Shown here: one piece after another, positions 41,394-49,010 of the stretch
Position numbering within the stretch: the first letter of the stretch is position 1
Layout of the letters: each line of letters opens with the position of its first letter
Source: Streptomonospora nanhaiensis
GTDB lineage: Bacteria > Actinomycetota > Actinomycetes > Streptosporangiales > Streptosporangiaceae
Assembly: GCF_026642255.1 (NCBI RefSeq)
Contig: NZ_CP113264.1
Span: 620,001-684,000 of the forward strand
Length of the DNA stretch: 64,000 bases
Direction: 5' to 3'
Notes under the pieces: model-generated
Seen by the model: the letters and a program-made list of their open reading frames with translations, nothing else
The model's database searches: none
What the model was told of the DNA's origin: nothing
Made by a program: the position numbers and the translations under genes

Positions 41394-41579
41394 GTGTTCA
41401 CCATGCGTCCCGCCACCGAGGACGACACCCCCGGCGTCGCGTCGATGATCACCGCGCGCTGCGACTGGATGGAGCAGCGCGGGTCGGAGACCTGGCGTGA
41501 GAACGTCGACGCCTTCACCGCCCGCCCGGCGACCGCCTTCGCCCCGATCGACCAGGAGACACCGTGTTCACAGGACTGA
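41394..41579 (+). pseudogene. N-terminal fragment of a GNAT acetyltransferase
   Basis: 61 residues starting VFTMRPATEDDTPGVASMI, the N-terminal strand and helix of a GNAT protein, but it ends before the acetyl-CoA-binding motif A. GAGAGGA precedes the GTG at 41394. Its end overlaps the DapA-family start, and CCGTGTTCAC occurs at both the fragment start and the DapA start, so deletion between these repeats may have removed the rest. Just upstream, 41304-41381 reads as a further orphan C-terminal peptide (ending LHLSATAFLR). Confidence 0.5.
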
Positions 41580-42454
41580 GCGCTTTCCCCCTGACCCCGC
41601 TGGACGACGACCGCTTCGACGAGCGCGCCTACGCCGGGCTCATCGCCCGCCTGGTCCGGGCGGGCGTCGATTCGATCGGCGCGCTGGGTTCGACCGGTTC
41701 CTATGCCTACCTCGACCGTGAGGAGCGCCGCCGGGTGGCCCGCGCCGCCGTGCGCTCGGCGGGCGACACCCCGGTGATCGTCGGCATCGGAGCGCTGCGC
41801 ACCTCCCATGTGCGGGCGCTGGCCCAGGACGCTCAGGAAGCCGGCGCGGCCGGTGTGCTGCTGGCCCCGATGAGCTACCAGGCGCTCACCGACGACGACG
41901 TGTTCGGGCTCTACGAGGAGGTCACCGCGGAGCTGTCGGTGCCGCTGGTGGTCTACGACAACCCGGGCACGACGCACTTCACCTTCTCGAACGAGCTGTA
42001 CGCGCGCATCGCCGCGCTGCCGAAGGTGGCCGCGATCAAGATCCCTCCGGTGCCGCTGGACCCGGCCGCCGCCCGCGAGCACGTCGCCGCGGTCCGAGAG
42101 GCTGTTCCCGACCACGTGAGCATCGGCGTCTCCGGTGACGGCGCGGCCGCCACCGGTCTGAACGCCGGCTGCCGGACCTGGTTCTCCGTGCTGGGCGGCA
42201 CTGTGCCCAACACGGTGTTGCCCCTGGTGAAAGCCGCTCTCAACGGTGACTCCGAGGCCGCCGTCGCCGAGTCCGATCGCCTGCGGCCGTTGTGGGAGAT
42301 GTTCGCCGCCCACGGCAGCCTGCGCGTGACGGCCGCGATCGCCGAACACCTGGAGCTGGTCCCCCCGCACTGTCTGCCGCGTCCGCTCCTGGGCCTCGCC
42401 GCCGCCCAGCGGGAGCAGGTGGCCCGCCTGGTCGAGGAACTGCGCCTGGCCTGA
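41564..42454 (+). CDS. Dihydrodipicolinate synthase family aldolase/lyase
   Basis: 296 residues with the DapA (N-acetylneuraminate lyase superfamily) TIM barrel. The Schiff-base Lys159 is in VAAIKIPP, Tyr131 in VVYDNPG and the GSTGSY loop at residues 42-47. These enzymes make or break C-C bonds with pyruvate or related oxo-acids. As the GxxGE motif of true DapA is replaced by GSTGSY, a role in lysine synthesis is doubtful and a sugar-acid or hydroxy-oxo-acid aldolase is more likely. GTG start with AGGAG eight bases upstream. Confidence 0.85.
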   Translation: MFTGLSAFPLTPLDDDRFDERAYAGLIARLVRAGVDSIGALGSTGSYAYLDREERRRVARAAVRSAGDTPVIVGIGALRTSHVRALAQDAQEAGAAGVLLAPMSYQALTDDDVFGLYEEVTAELSVPLVVYDNPGTTHFTFSNELYARIAALPKVAAIKIPPVPLDPAAAREHVAAVREAVPDHVSIGVSGDGAAATGLNAGCRTWFSVLGGTVPNTVLPLVKAALNGDSEAAVAESDRLRPLWEMFAAHGSLRVTAAIAEHLELVPPHCLPRPLLGLAAAQREQVARLVEELRLA

Positions 42455-42562
42455 GCCACACGGGCACGTCCACCGGGTGGGTACCGGCCCGCTGCCTCCA
42501 GAAGATGAGGGCCGTGCTCCTCGCACACGCGGGGCCGAGAGCGGGCGCTGGCGGGGACCCGG

Positions 42563-42760
42563 TCAGAAGACGGGGCCGGCGGTGCCGTCCGGGTCGGCGG
42601 CCTGGCACTCGGCGCAGTCGCAGTAGTTCGTCATCGACATGGAACGGCACCGGGTGCAGATCTTCCGCTTCGCCCCGGGGGCGTCGTGCTTCCAGTCGTG
42701 GTGCCCACGCCGACAGATCCCGGAGGGTCGGAGGGCGGTGTCGTCACGCGAGGAGTCCAT
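42563..42760 (-). CDS. Small zinc-ribbon-like protein
   Basis: 65 residues with six Cys and two adjacent His: CRRGHHDW, then ICTRCRSM and CDCAECQA. The spacing suggests one or two zinc knuckles. There is no clear Shine-Dalgarno before the ATG at 42760. It lies between the convergent DapA-family gene and the HPr gene. I do not recognise the family; cysteine conservation makes it better than a random frame, but it could be spurious. Confidence 0.45.
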   Translation of the reverse strand: MDSSRDDTALRPSGICRRGHHDWKHDAPGAKRKICTRCRSMSMTNYCDCAECQAADPDGTAGPVF

Positions 42761-42871
42761 GGCGCAACCGTAGCCCCGGCGGGCGGGCGGGGCCAGGGCG
42801 AACCGGCCCTCCCCGGCGCGGTGCCGCCGGGCACCCGGGGCATCCCGGGCATCCCCGGCACCCCGGACAGG

Positions 42872-42911
42872 CCGGAGCCCGGTGCCGCCGCGCGACGGTA
42901 CCGGGCTCCGG
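42872..42911 (-). terminator. Hairpin terminator of the HPr operon
   Basis: A 12-base-pair perfect stem (42872-42883 with 42900-42911) with a 16-base apical region lies 14 bases beyond the HPr stop codon. Confidence 0.8.
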
Positions 42912-42925
42912 GGTCCCGACCCGGG

Positions 42926-43195
42926 TCAGGCGTCCAGGTCGGTGGCCAGCATCTCCACCAGTTCGTCCAGGACCTTGTCGGAGGTCTCGGACTCCTCGGC
43001 GGCGAGGGTCACGGTCTCGCCGTGCTTCGCGCCCATCGCCATCACCGCGAGCACGCTGCGCGCGTCCACCGGGTCGCCGCCCTCGCGGGCGACGGTGACG
43101 GGCAGGCCGGACGCGTTGACGGCCTGGACGAACAGGGAGGCCGGGCGTGCGTGCAGGCCTTGGGGCGAGCCGATGGCCACGGTGCGCTGGGGCAT
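42926..43195 (-). CDS. ptsH: PTS phosphocarrier protein HPr
   Basis: 89 residues. Phosphorylated His15 is in GLHARPAS, and the Ser46-region is DARSVLAVMAMGAKHGETV. It passes phosphate from Enzyme I to EIIA in sugar uptake by the phosphotransferase system. The ATG at 43195 was chosen because the HPr fold begins with MPQRTVAIG; GAGG lies upstream. It is the second gene of a small operon after 1-phosphofructokinase and lies opposite the EII genes. Confidence 0.93.
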   Translation of the reverse strand: MPQRTVAIGSPQGLHARPASLFVQAVNASGLPVTVAREGGDPVDARSVLAVMAMGAKHGETVTLAAEESETSDKVLDELVEMLATDLDA

Positions 43196-43258
43196 GTCAG
43201 TCCTCGGGGAGTAGTCGTCGGCCGGGGGAGGTCCCGGCCTGTTCACGGTTTCGGAACG

Positions 43259-44200
43259 TCAGAGCTGGTCGACCGGCGACAGGGGGTCGGGGTCGGCCAC
43301 CACGGTGATCGAGTCGGAGGCCACGTCCCCGGGGGAGGGGACGGTCGTTCCCGGCAGGGACACCGCGGCGGTGCCCCAGGCCACGGCGTGCCGCAGCCGT
43401 TCGACGGGGGAGTCGCCCGCGCCCAGGAACCCGGCGAGGGAGCAGTCGCCCGCGCCGACCGTGCTGCGCGTGCGGACCTCGGGTCCGCGTGCCCACCAGG
43501 TGTTCTCGGGGTCCACGAGTATCGCACCGTGGCCCCCCAGGGTCACCAGGGCGGAGCTGTTGCCCCACCCCAGGACCTCGCGTGCGGCGCCGACGACGTC
43601 GCCGACCGTCGGCAGCTCCCGGCCGATGAGCCCGGCCAGCTCCTCGTGGTTGGGCTTGAGCAGCGACACCGACCCGGCTCGGGCCGCCGCCTCCAGGGGC
43701 TTGCCCGAGGTGTCCAGGGCCAGCGCCACCCCGTAGGAGGCGGCGAGTTCGGCCACGCGCACGTACAGGTCGTCGGGCGCGCCGGCCGGGAGGCTGCCGC
43801 TCGCCACCACCCACTCCGGACCGGCGGACAGCTCGTCCTCCAGGGCGGCCAGGAGCGCGTCGGTCTCCCCGGGGGTCAGGGTGGGGCCGGGGGCGTTGAG
43901 CTTGGTGGTGGTGCCGTCGGTCTCGGTCACGGCGACGTTGGCCCGGGTCTCCCCGGCGATGGGGACGGTGACGCAGGGAAGGTCGCCGAGCAGGGTGACG
44001 AGTTCGGCGCCGCCGCCTCCGCCCACGGGGAGGACGGCCCTCGTGGGGACGCCCGCCACGCGCAGGGCCCTTGCGACGTTGACGCCCTTGCCGCCCGCCT
44101 GCGCACGGGTGGCCGACACCCGCAGGACTTCGCCCCGTATGAGGCGCTCGACCTCCAGGGTGTGGTCCACGCTCGGATTGGGGGTGAGGGTCAGGATCAT
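43259..44200 (-). CDS. fruK: 1-phosphofructokinase (PfkB family)
   Basis: 313 residues. The start ILTLTPNPSVDHTLEVERLIRGEVLR and AGGKGVNVARAL are diagnostic of the FruK/LacC branch of PfkB kinases. The catalytic Asp252 is in TVGAGDCSLAG. It phosphorylates fructose-1-phosphate to fructose-1,6-bisphosphate; tagatose-6-phosphate kinase (LacC) is the closest alternative. The adjacent EII is of mannitol type and a dehydrogenase is present, so the true substrate deserves care. Divergent from the DeoR gene. Confidence 0.87.
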   Translation of the reverse strand: MILTLTPNPSVDHTLEVERLIRGEVLRVSATRAQAGGKGVNVARALRVAGVPTRAVLPVGGGGGAELVTLLGDLPCVTVPIAGETRANVAVTETDGTTTKLNAPGPTLTPGETDALLAALEDELSAGPEWVVASGSLPAGAPDDLYVRVAELAASYGVALALDTSGKPLEAAARAGSVSLLKPNHEELAGLIGRELPTVGDVVGAAREVLGWGNSSALVTLGGHGAILVDPENTWWARGPEVRTRSTVGAGDCSLAGFLGAGDSPVERLRHAVAWGTAAVSLPGTTVPSPGDVASDSITVVADPDPLSPVDQL

Positions 44201-44534
44201 CGGTTCTCTCTTCGAGGTGTCCGCGCCCAGCCCGGCCCGGATGTGGGACTGCCTTTGATTATGTGTGTTTGTCTGTGTATGTCAACACTATTGTGTCCGG
44301 GTTTCCGGTTCGGAGGCGGGGCGTCGGGTGCGATGTGTGGTTCGCGGCCCGGACGCCTCCAGGGGTGCTCAGATGTTCACGCTCCGCTCTCCCTGGTCAG
44401 ACTGCCCGATCGGCGCGCTCCGGGCGTGGGGCTTCGGCGAGATTGCTGCGATATTGGGTAGGGGTACCCCTTGTGTGTCCCAGGCAACACGATTAAACTC
44501 ACCGAAAACCACACCGAAACACAGGTGATCCAAC
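44201..44534. promoter_or_regulatory. Divergent control region between fruK and the DeoR gene
   Basis: 334 bases without a gene. AT-rich direct repeats of the form TGTGTxTGTC occur at 44262-44273 and 44274-44285, next to the fruK start, and look like DeoR-type operators. On the other side are the palindrome GGGGTACCCC (44461-44470) and a possible promoter TTGTGT (44471-44476) / TTAAAC (44493-44498), with AGGTGA as the ribosome site for the DeoR ATG. Confidence 0.55.
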
Positions 44535-45296
44535 ATGTACGCGGAAGAGCGCCAGAAGGTGATCCTCGAGCGCGCCCGCCGTGACGGCCGGGTCGACGTG
44601 ACGGGGCTCGCCGCGGAGTTCGACGTGACCTACGAGACCATCCGTCGCGACCTCACGGCGCTGGAGCGCCACGGTGTGCTGCGCAGGGTCCACGGTGGCG
44701 CGATCCCCGTCGAGCGGCTGGGCTTCGAGCCCACGCTCAATGTGCGCGACTCCGTGATGACAGAGGAGAAGGAGCGCATCGCCAAGGCCGCCCTGGCCGA
44801 ACTCCCCGACGAGGGCGCGATCCTGCTCGACGCCGGCTCCACCACGGGACGCCTCGCCGAACAGCTTCCCGCCGACCGGGAGCTCACCGTCGTCACCAAC
44901 TCCCTGTCCATAGCGCTGACGCTCACTCCGCGCACCAACATCAACCTCATGCTTCTCGGCGGCCGACTGCGCACACGCACGCAGGCGACCGTCGACGCCT
45001 GGGCACTGAGGTCCCTCGCCGAGTCCTACGTGGACGTGGCCTTCATCGCCAGCAACGGCGTCTCCGTCGAACGCGGGCTCACCACTCCCGATCCCGCCGA
45101 GGCCGAGGTCAAGCGCGCCATGATCAAGTCCGCGCGGCGCTCGGTGCTCCTCGCCGACCACACCAAGGTCGGCAACGACCACTTCGCCCGCTTCGCCGCG
45201 GTCGAGGACCTCGACCTGGTCATCACCGACACCGGGCTCGCCACAGGGCTCGCCGAAGAACTGGAGGCCTCCGGACCCCGCGTCCAGGTGGTCTGA
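44535..45296 (+). CDS. DeoR-family regulator of the PTS locus
   Basis: 253 residues. The N-terminal helix-turn-helix carries the family signature RQKVILERARRDGRVDVTGLAAEFDVTYETIRRDLTALE (key residues IRRDL), then VLRRVHGGA. The C-terminal DeoR sensor domain has LLDAGSTTGRLAE and FIASNGVS. It senses phosphosugars, probably fructose-1-phosphate or the product of the dehydrogenase (inference). It lies divergent from fruK-ptsH and heads the EII operon. Confidence 0.92.
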   Translation: MYAEERQKVILERARRDGRVDVTGLAAEFDVTYETIRRDLTALERHGVLRRVHGGAIPVERLGFEPTLNVRDSVMTEEKERIAKAALAELPDEGAILLDAGSTTGRLAEQLPADRELTVVTNSLSIALTLTPRTNINLMLLGGRLRTRTQATVDAWALRSLAESYVDVAFIASNGVSVERGLTTPDPAEAEVKRAMIKSARRSVLLADHTKVGNDHFARFAAVEDLDLVITDTGLATGLAEELEASGPRVQVV

Positions 45297-45441
45297 CCAG
45301 ACCGGGCGCCCGGCACGGCGCCGGGGACGACGGTTCACCGTCCTGAACCGGCCGCCCCGTCCCTCCCGGGCGCCCCACCCCGTCACCTTCTCCCCACACC
45401 GGCGCGGCAGACCGCCCGTCGAACCTCCCAGGAGGTCCCCC

Positions 45442-46551
45442 ATGTCCACACAGCAGAGCAGCGGCAGACTCACCGCGGTGCGCTCCGGCGTCCAGCGCTT
45501 CGGCGGGTTCCTTGCCAGCATGGTGATGCCCAACATCGGCGCGTTCATCGCCTGGGGCATCATCACCGCCCTGTTCATCCCCGACGGCTGGCTCCCCAAC
45601 GAGTACCTGGGCCAGCTCGTCGACCCGATGATCAAGTTCCTGCTCCCGCTGCTGATCGCCTACACCGGTGGAACCCTGGTGTACGAGCAGCGGGGCGGCG
45701 TCGTCGGCGCGGCCGCCACCATGGGCGTCATCGTCTCCGCCGACATCCCCATGTTCCTGGGCGCGATGGCCATGGGCCCGCTCGCCGCCTACCTCATGAA
45801 GCAGTTCGACCGGCTCGTCCAGCCGCGCATCAAGGCCGGCTTCGAGATGCTGGTCAACAACTTCAGCGCGGGCATCCTCGCCGCGCTCCTGGCGATCCTC
45901 GGCGCCTACGTCATCGGCCCGGTCGTCCGGACCATCGCCGACGCCCTGGGCGCGGGCGTGCAGTTCCTCATCGACATGAGCCTGCTGCCGCTCGTGTCGA
46001 TCATCGTCGAGCCCGCCAAGGTCCTCTTCCTCAACAACGCCATCAACCACGGCGTCTTCACCCCGCTGGGCTCGGCCCGCGCGCTCGCCGAGGGCAGCGC
46101 CATCGAGTTCCTCATCGAGGCCAACCCCGGCCCCGGTCTGGGCATCCTCCTGGCCTGCATGCTCTTCGGCCCGAAGGTCAGCCGCGCCACCGCGCCCGGC
46201 GCGATCGTCATCCACCTCTTCGGCGGCATCCACGAGATCTACTTCCCGTACATCCTCGCCCAGCCGAAGCTGATCCTCGCCGTGATCGGCGGCGGCATGT
46301 CCGGTGTCGCGACCTTCATGGTCATGGACGCCGGGCTCGTCTCGGCCGCGTCGCCCGGCAGCATCATCGCCCTCATGGCCGTCACCCCGCCCGGAGGCCA
46401 CCTCGGCGTCCTGGCCGGTGTCGTCGCCGCCACCATCGTCTCGTTCGTCCTCGCCTCGCTCCTGCTCGGCTTCGGCCGCTCCGAGCGCAAGGCGGCGAAG
46501 GAGGAGAAGGCCAAGCAGGCCGCTGCAGAGAACCAGGAGACCACAGCATGA
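45442..46551 (+). CDS. PTS mannitol-type transporter subunit EIIC
   Basis: 369 residues of MtlA EIIC type. The N-terminus RSGVQRFGGFLASMVMPNIGAFIAWGIITALF, the NNAINHGVFTPLG loop and HLFGGIHEIYFPY (GGIHE) are diagnostic of the mannitol permease family. Eight or so membrane segments form the sugar channel. The C-terminal tail is Lys/Glu/Ala-rich. EIIB and EIIA are separate genes downstream rather than fused as in E. coli MtlA. AGGAGG lies eight bases before the ATG. Confidence 0.92.
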   Translation: MSTQQSSGRLTAVRSGVQRFGGFLASMVMPNIGAFIAWGIITALFIPDGWLPNEYLGQLVDPMIKFLLPLLIAYTGGTLVYEQRGGVVGAAATMGVIVSADIPMFLGAMAMGPLAAYLMKQFDRLVQPRIKAGFEMLVNNFSAGILAALLAILGAYVIGPVVRTIADALGAGVQFLIDMSLLPLVSIIVEPAKVLFLNNAINHGVFTPLGSARALAEGSAIEFLIEANPGPGLGILLACMLFGPKVSRATAPGAIVIHLFGGIHEIYFPYILAQPKLILAVIGGGMSGVATFMVMDAGLVSAASPGSIIALMAVTPPGGHLGVLAGVVAATIVSFVLASLLLGFGRSERKAAKEEKAKQAAAENQETTA

Positions 46552-46856
46552 GCAGCATCCAGGGGTCGGACATCAAGAAGGTCGTCGTCGCCTGCGACGC
46601 CGGCATGGGGAGCAGCGTCCTGCTGACCTCCCAGCTGAAGAAGACCCTCTCGCCCCACGGCGTGACCGTCGAGCACTCCGCGGTGGACCGCATCCCGGAC
46701 ACCGCCGACGTCGTCCTGTGCCAGGCGGGCCTGGTCGCGCGTGCGAAGACCCGGGTGCCCGACACCGTCGTGGTCGGCTTCCAGATGTTCCTGGGCGACC
46801 CCGCCTTCGCGCGTCTGGAGCAGGCCATCCGGAACGGGGAGACCCTTGCCGACTGA
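46548..46856 (+). CDS. PTS mannitol-type subunit EIIB
   Basis: 102 residues. The phosphorylated Cys16 lies in the P-loop VVACDAGMGSS of the mannitol EIIB class. It passes phosphate from EIIA to the sugar on EIIC. The start overlaps the EIIC stop by four bases. Confidence 0.92.
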   Translation: MSSIQGSDIKKVVVACDAGMGSSVLLTSQLKKTLSPHGVTVEHSAVDRIPDTADVVLCQAGLVARAKTRVPDTVVVGFQMFLGDPAFARLEQAIRNGETLAD

Positions 46857-47289
46857 CCTCGCCCTGACCGCCGACGCGGTGCGCCTGGGCCGCGTCGCCG
46901 CCGACAAGGCCGACGCCATCGACCAGTGCGGTGCGCTCCTGGTCGAACTGGGCTCCGTCGAGCCGGGCTACGTGGCCGCCATGCACGAACGCGAGGCGTC
47001 CGTCCCCACCTTCGTGGGCGAGGGAGTGGCCATTCCGCACGGTACCGACGCCGGGCGGGCCCTGGTCAAGGAGACCGCGCTGGCCGTCCTCCAGTTCCCC
47101 GACGGGGTCGACTGGGACGGGCCCACCGTGTACGTGGCCATCGGCATCGCCGCCTCCGGGGAGGAGCACCTGGGCGTGCTCTCGTCCCTGGCGGGGGTGC
47201 TCACCGACCCGGAGAAGGCGGCGCGCCTGCGCTCCGCCGCGACCCCGGACGAGGTCATCGACCTGCTCGGCCCCGGCCGGAGCGGTTGA
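46846..47289 (+). CDS. PTS mannitol/fructose-type subunit EIIA
   Basis: 147 residues from a TTG start at 46846 that overlaps the end of EIIB by 11 bases and has GGGGAG six bases upstream. The active His65 in GVAIPHGTD sits exactly where it does in mannitol-class EIIA proteins. It accepts phosphate from HPr. The in-frame codons upstream within EIIB encode no domain and are rejected as the start. Confidence 0.9.
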   Translation: MPTDLALTADAVRLGRVAADKADAIDQCGALLVELGSVEPGYVAAMHEREASVPTFVGEGVAIPHGTDAGRALVKETALAVLQFPDGVDWDGPTVYVAIGIAASGEEHLGVLSSLAGVLTDPEKAARLRSAATPDEVIDLLGPGRSG

Positions 47290-47399
47290 GCGGCCCCACC
47301 CACGAGGCCCCCCGCGCCGGCCCACCGGCCGGTCAGTCCACCACTTCACCCGCCGGGCCGGGTCCCGGCCCGGCGGGGCACCACCAGAAAGGCCCGAAC

Positions 47400-48440
47400 A
47401 TGCTCGTCGCCCGCTTCTACGCGCCCGGTGACATCCGACTGGAGCAGGCCCCCGAGCCGACCGCCGGACCCGGACAGCTCAAGATCGCCGTCGTCAACTG
47501 CTCCACCTGCGGCACGGACGTGAAGATCTCCCGGCACGGCCACCACCACATCCGTCCGCCCCGCGTGATCGGCCACGAGATCGCCGGGCGCATCGTGGAG
47601 GTGGGCGAGGGCGTCAGCGGCTGGGCCGAGGGCGACCGCGTCCAGGTCATCGCGGCCATCCCCTGCGGCACCTGCGTCGAGTGCGCCGACGGCCGCTTCA
47701 CGGTGTGCTCCAACCAGGAGTCGATGGGCTACCACTACGACGGCGGTTTCGCCGAGTACATGATCATCCCCGAGTCGGTCCTGGCCGTGGACGGGGTCAA
47801 CCGGGTGCCCGAGAACATCGACCTCGCGGAGGCCTCCGTCGCCGAGCCGCTCGCCTGCGTGCTCAACGGCCAGGAGATCGCCGGGGTCGGAGAGGGCGAC
47901 ACGGTCGTCGTCATGGGCGCCGGCCCGATCGGCTGCCTGCACGTCCGGCTGGCGCGCGCCAAGGGCGCCGCGAAGGTGTACCTGGTGGACATCAACCGCG
48001 GCCGCCTCGACATGTCCGCGAACATCGTCCAGCCGGACGCCACCATCTGCGGCGAGGAGGTCGACGCGGTCGAGACGGTCCTCGAGCTGACCGGTGGCCG
48101 GGGCGCCGACGTGGTCATCACCGCCGCCGCCTCCGGGCGCGCCCAGGAGGACGCCCTGCGCATGGTGTCGCGCAGCGGCCGGATCAGCTTCTTCGGCGGC
48201 CTGCCCAAGGACGCGCCGATCATCCAGCTGGACTCCAACCTGGTGCACTACCGGGAGATCTCCATCTTCGGGGCCAACGGCTCCAGCCCGGAGCACAACC
48301 GCCGCGCCCTGGAGCTGATCGCGTCCGGCGCCGTCCCCGTGGCCGACCTGATCACCGAGCGCATGGCCCTGTCGGACGTGCACAAGGCCATCGAGACGGT
48401 CGCCTCCGGCACCGCCATCAAGGTCACCATCCAGCCGTAG
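47400..48440 (+). CDS. Zinc-dependent alcohol dehydrogenase (polyol-phosphate dehydrogenase-like)
   Basis: 346 residues of MDR type. Catalytic zinc ligands are Cys37 and the His59-Glu60 pair; the structural zinc site is Cys89, Cys92, Cys95 and Cys103 (CGTCVECADGRFTVC). The Rossmann motif is GAGPIG. Next to a mannitol-type EII it likely oxidises an imported hexitol-phosphate to a ketose-phosphate, in the manner of galactitol- or glucitol-phosphate dehydrogenases, in place of an MtlD-family enzyme (inference). An AGAAAGG site precedes the ATG. Confidence 0.85.
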   Translation: MLVARFYAPGDIRLEQAPEPTAGPGQLKIAVVNCSTCGTDVKISRHGHHHIRPPRVIGHEIAGRIVEVGEGVSGWAEGDRVQVIAAIPCGTCVECADGRFTVCSNQESMGYHYDGGFAEYMIIPESVLAVDGVNRVPENIDLAEASVAEPLACVLNGQEIAGVGEGDTVVVMGAGPIGCLHVRLARAKGAAKVYLVDINRGRLDMSANIVQPDATICGEEVDAVETVLELTGGRGADVVITAAASGRAQEDALRMVSRSGRISFFGGLPKDAPIIQLDSNLVHYREISIFGANGSSPEHNRRALELIASGAVPVADLITERMALSDVHKAIETVASGTAIKVTIQP

Positions 48441-48499
48441 GCCCCGCACGGGCGCGGACCCGGGACGGAGGCGGTGACGGGCCTCCTCCCGGGGCCGGA

Positions 48500-48535
48500 C
48501 CGTAGGGGCCACCCCGCCGGGGGCGGCCCCTACGG
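48500..48535 (+). terminator. Hairpin terminator after the PTS/dehydrogenase operon
   Basis: An 11-base-pair perfect stem (48500-48510 with 48525-48535); its 14-base apex can extend the pairing (CCCC/GGGG). It lies 60 bases after the dehydrogenase stop. Confidence 0.78.
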
Positions 48536-48774
48536 CCCGGCCCCCGGCGGGGTTGTCCACAGCCCCTACCGGGCGCGGCCGTTCCGGGGTTTGCTTGATA
48601 CAGGGGGGCCGAAGGCCCGTCCGGCACCGTGCTGCCCGGCAGCCGCCGCCGACCCGGCGGAGCGCCCCGGTCCCCCGACCCGCGACCTCCTCCCGGCCCC
48701 TCCGGTGCCCTGACCCCGCACCGGCCCGGCCCGGGAGCCCGACCCGCACCGACCCGGCTCCGGTCCCCGCCCGC

Positions 48775-48878
48775 CAGGCAACCCGGCCTGTACCGGTCCA
48801 GGCAACCCGGCCCATACCGATCCGGCCCCGCACCACCGCACCGCACCGCACCACAGCCCAGCACCGCACCACAGCCCA
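48775..48878. repeat. Two adjacent tandem duplications (24 bp x2 and 18 bp x2)
   Basis: A 24-base unit beginning CAGGCAACCCGGCC occurs at 48775-48798 and, with three changes, at 48799-48822. An 18-base unit GCACCGCACCACAGCCCA occurs twice in perfect form at 48843-48860 and 48861-48878. Confidence 0.88.
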
Positions 48879-49010
48879 GCCCGCCCCCACTCCCCACCCC
48901 CGACCGCACCCGTCCCGACCCGTCCAGGAGTCCCGCGGCGCGATCCGGGGCACAGATCCCTCGGCCCGTCCCCCCGGGCCGCCCACCGCCCACCGACGTA
49001 CGGAGCGACC

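Larger units (their letters stand above)
48441..49010. other. Long intergenic region upstream of ptsI with C-rich repeats
   Basis: Apart from the terminator and tandem repeats listed separately, these 570 bases contain no gene I can support. From 48700 to 48930 the plus strand is strongly C-rich (C/A-rich and poor in T). The ptsI promoter must lie in its last part. Confidence 0.6.
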
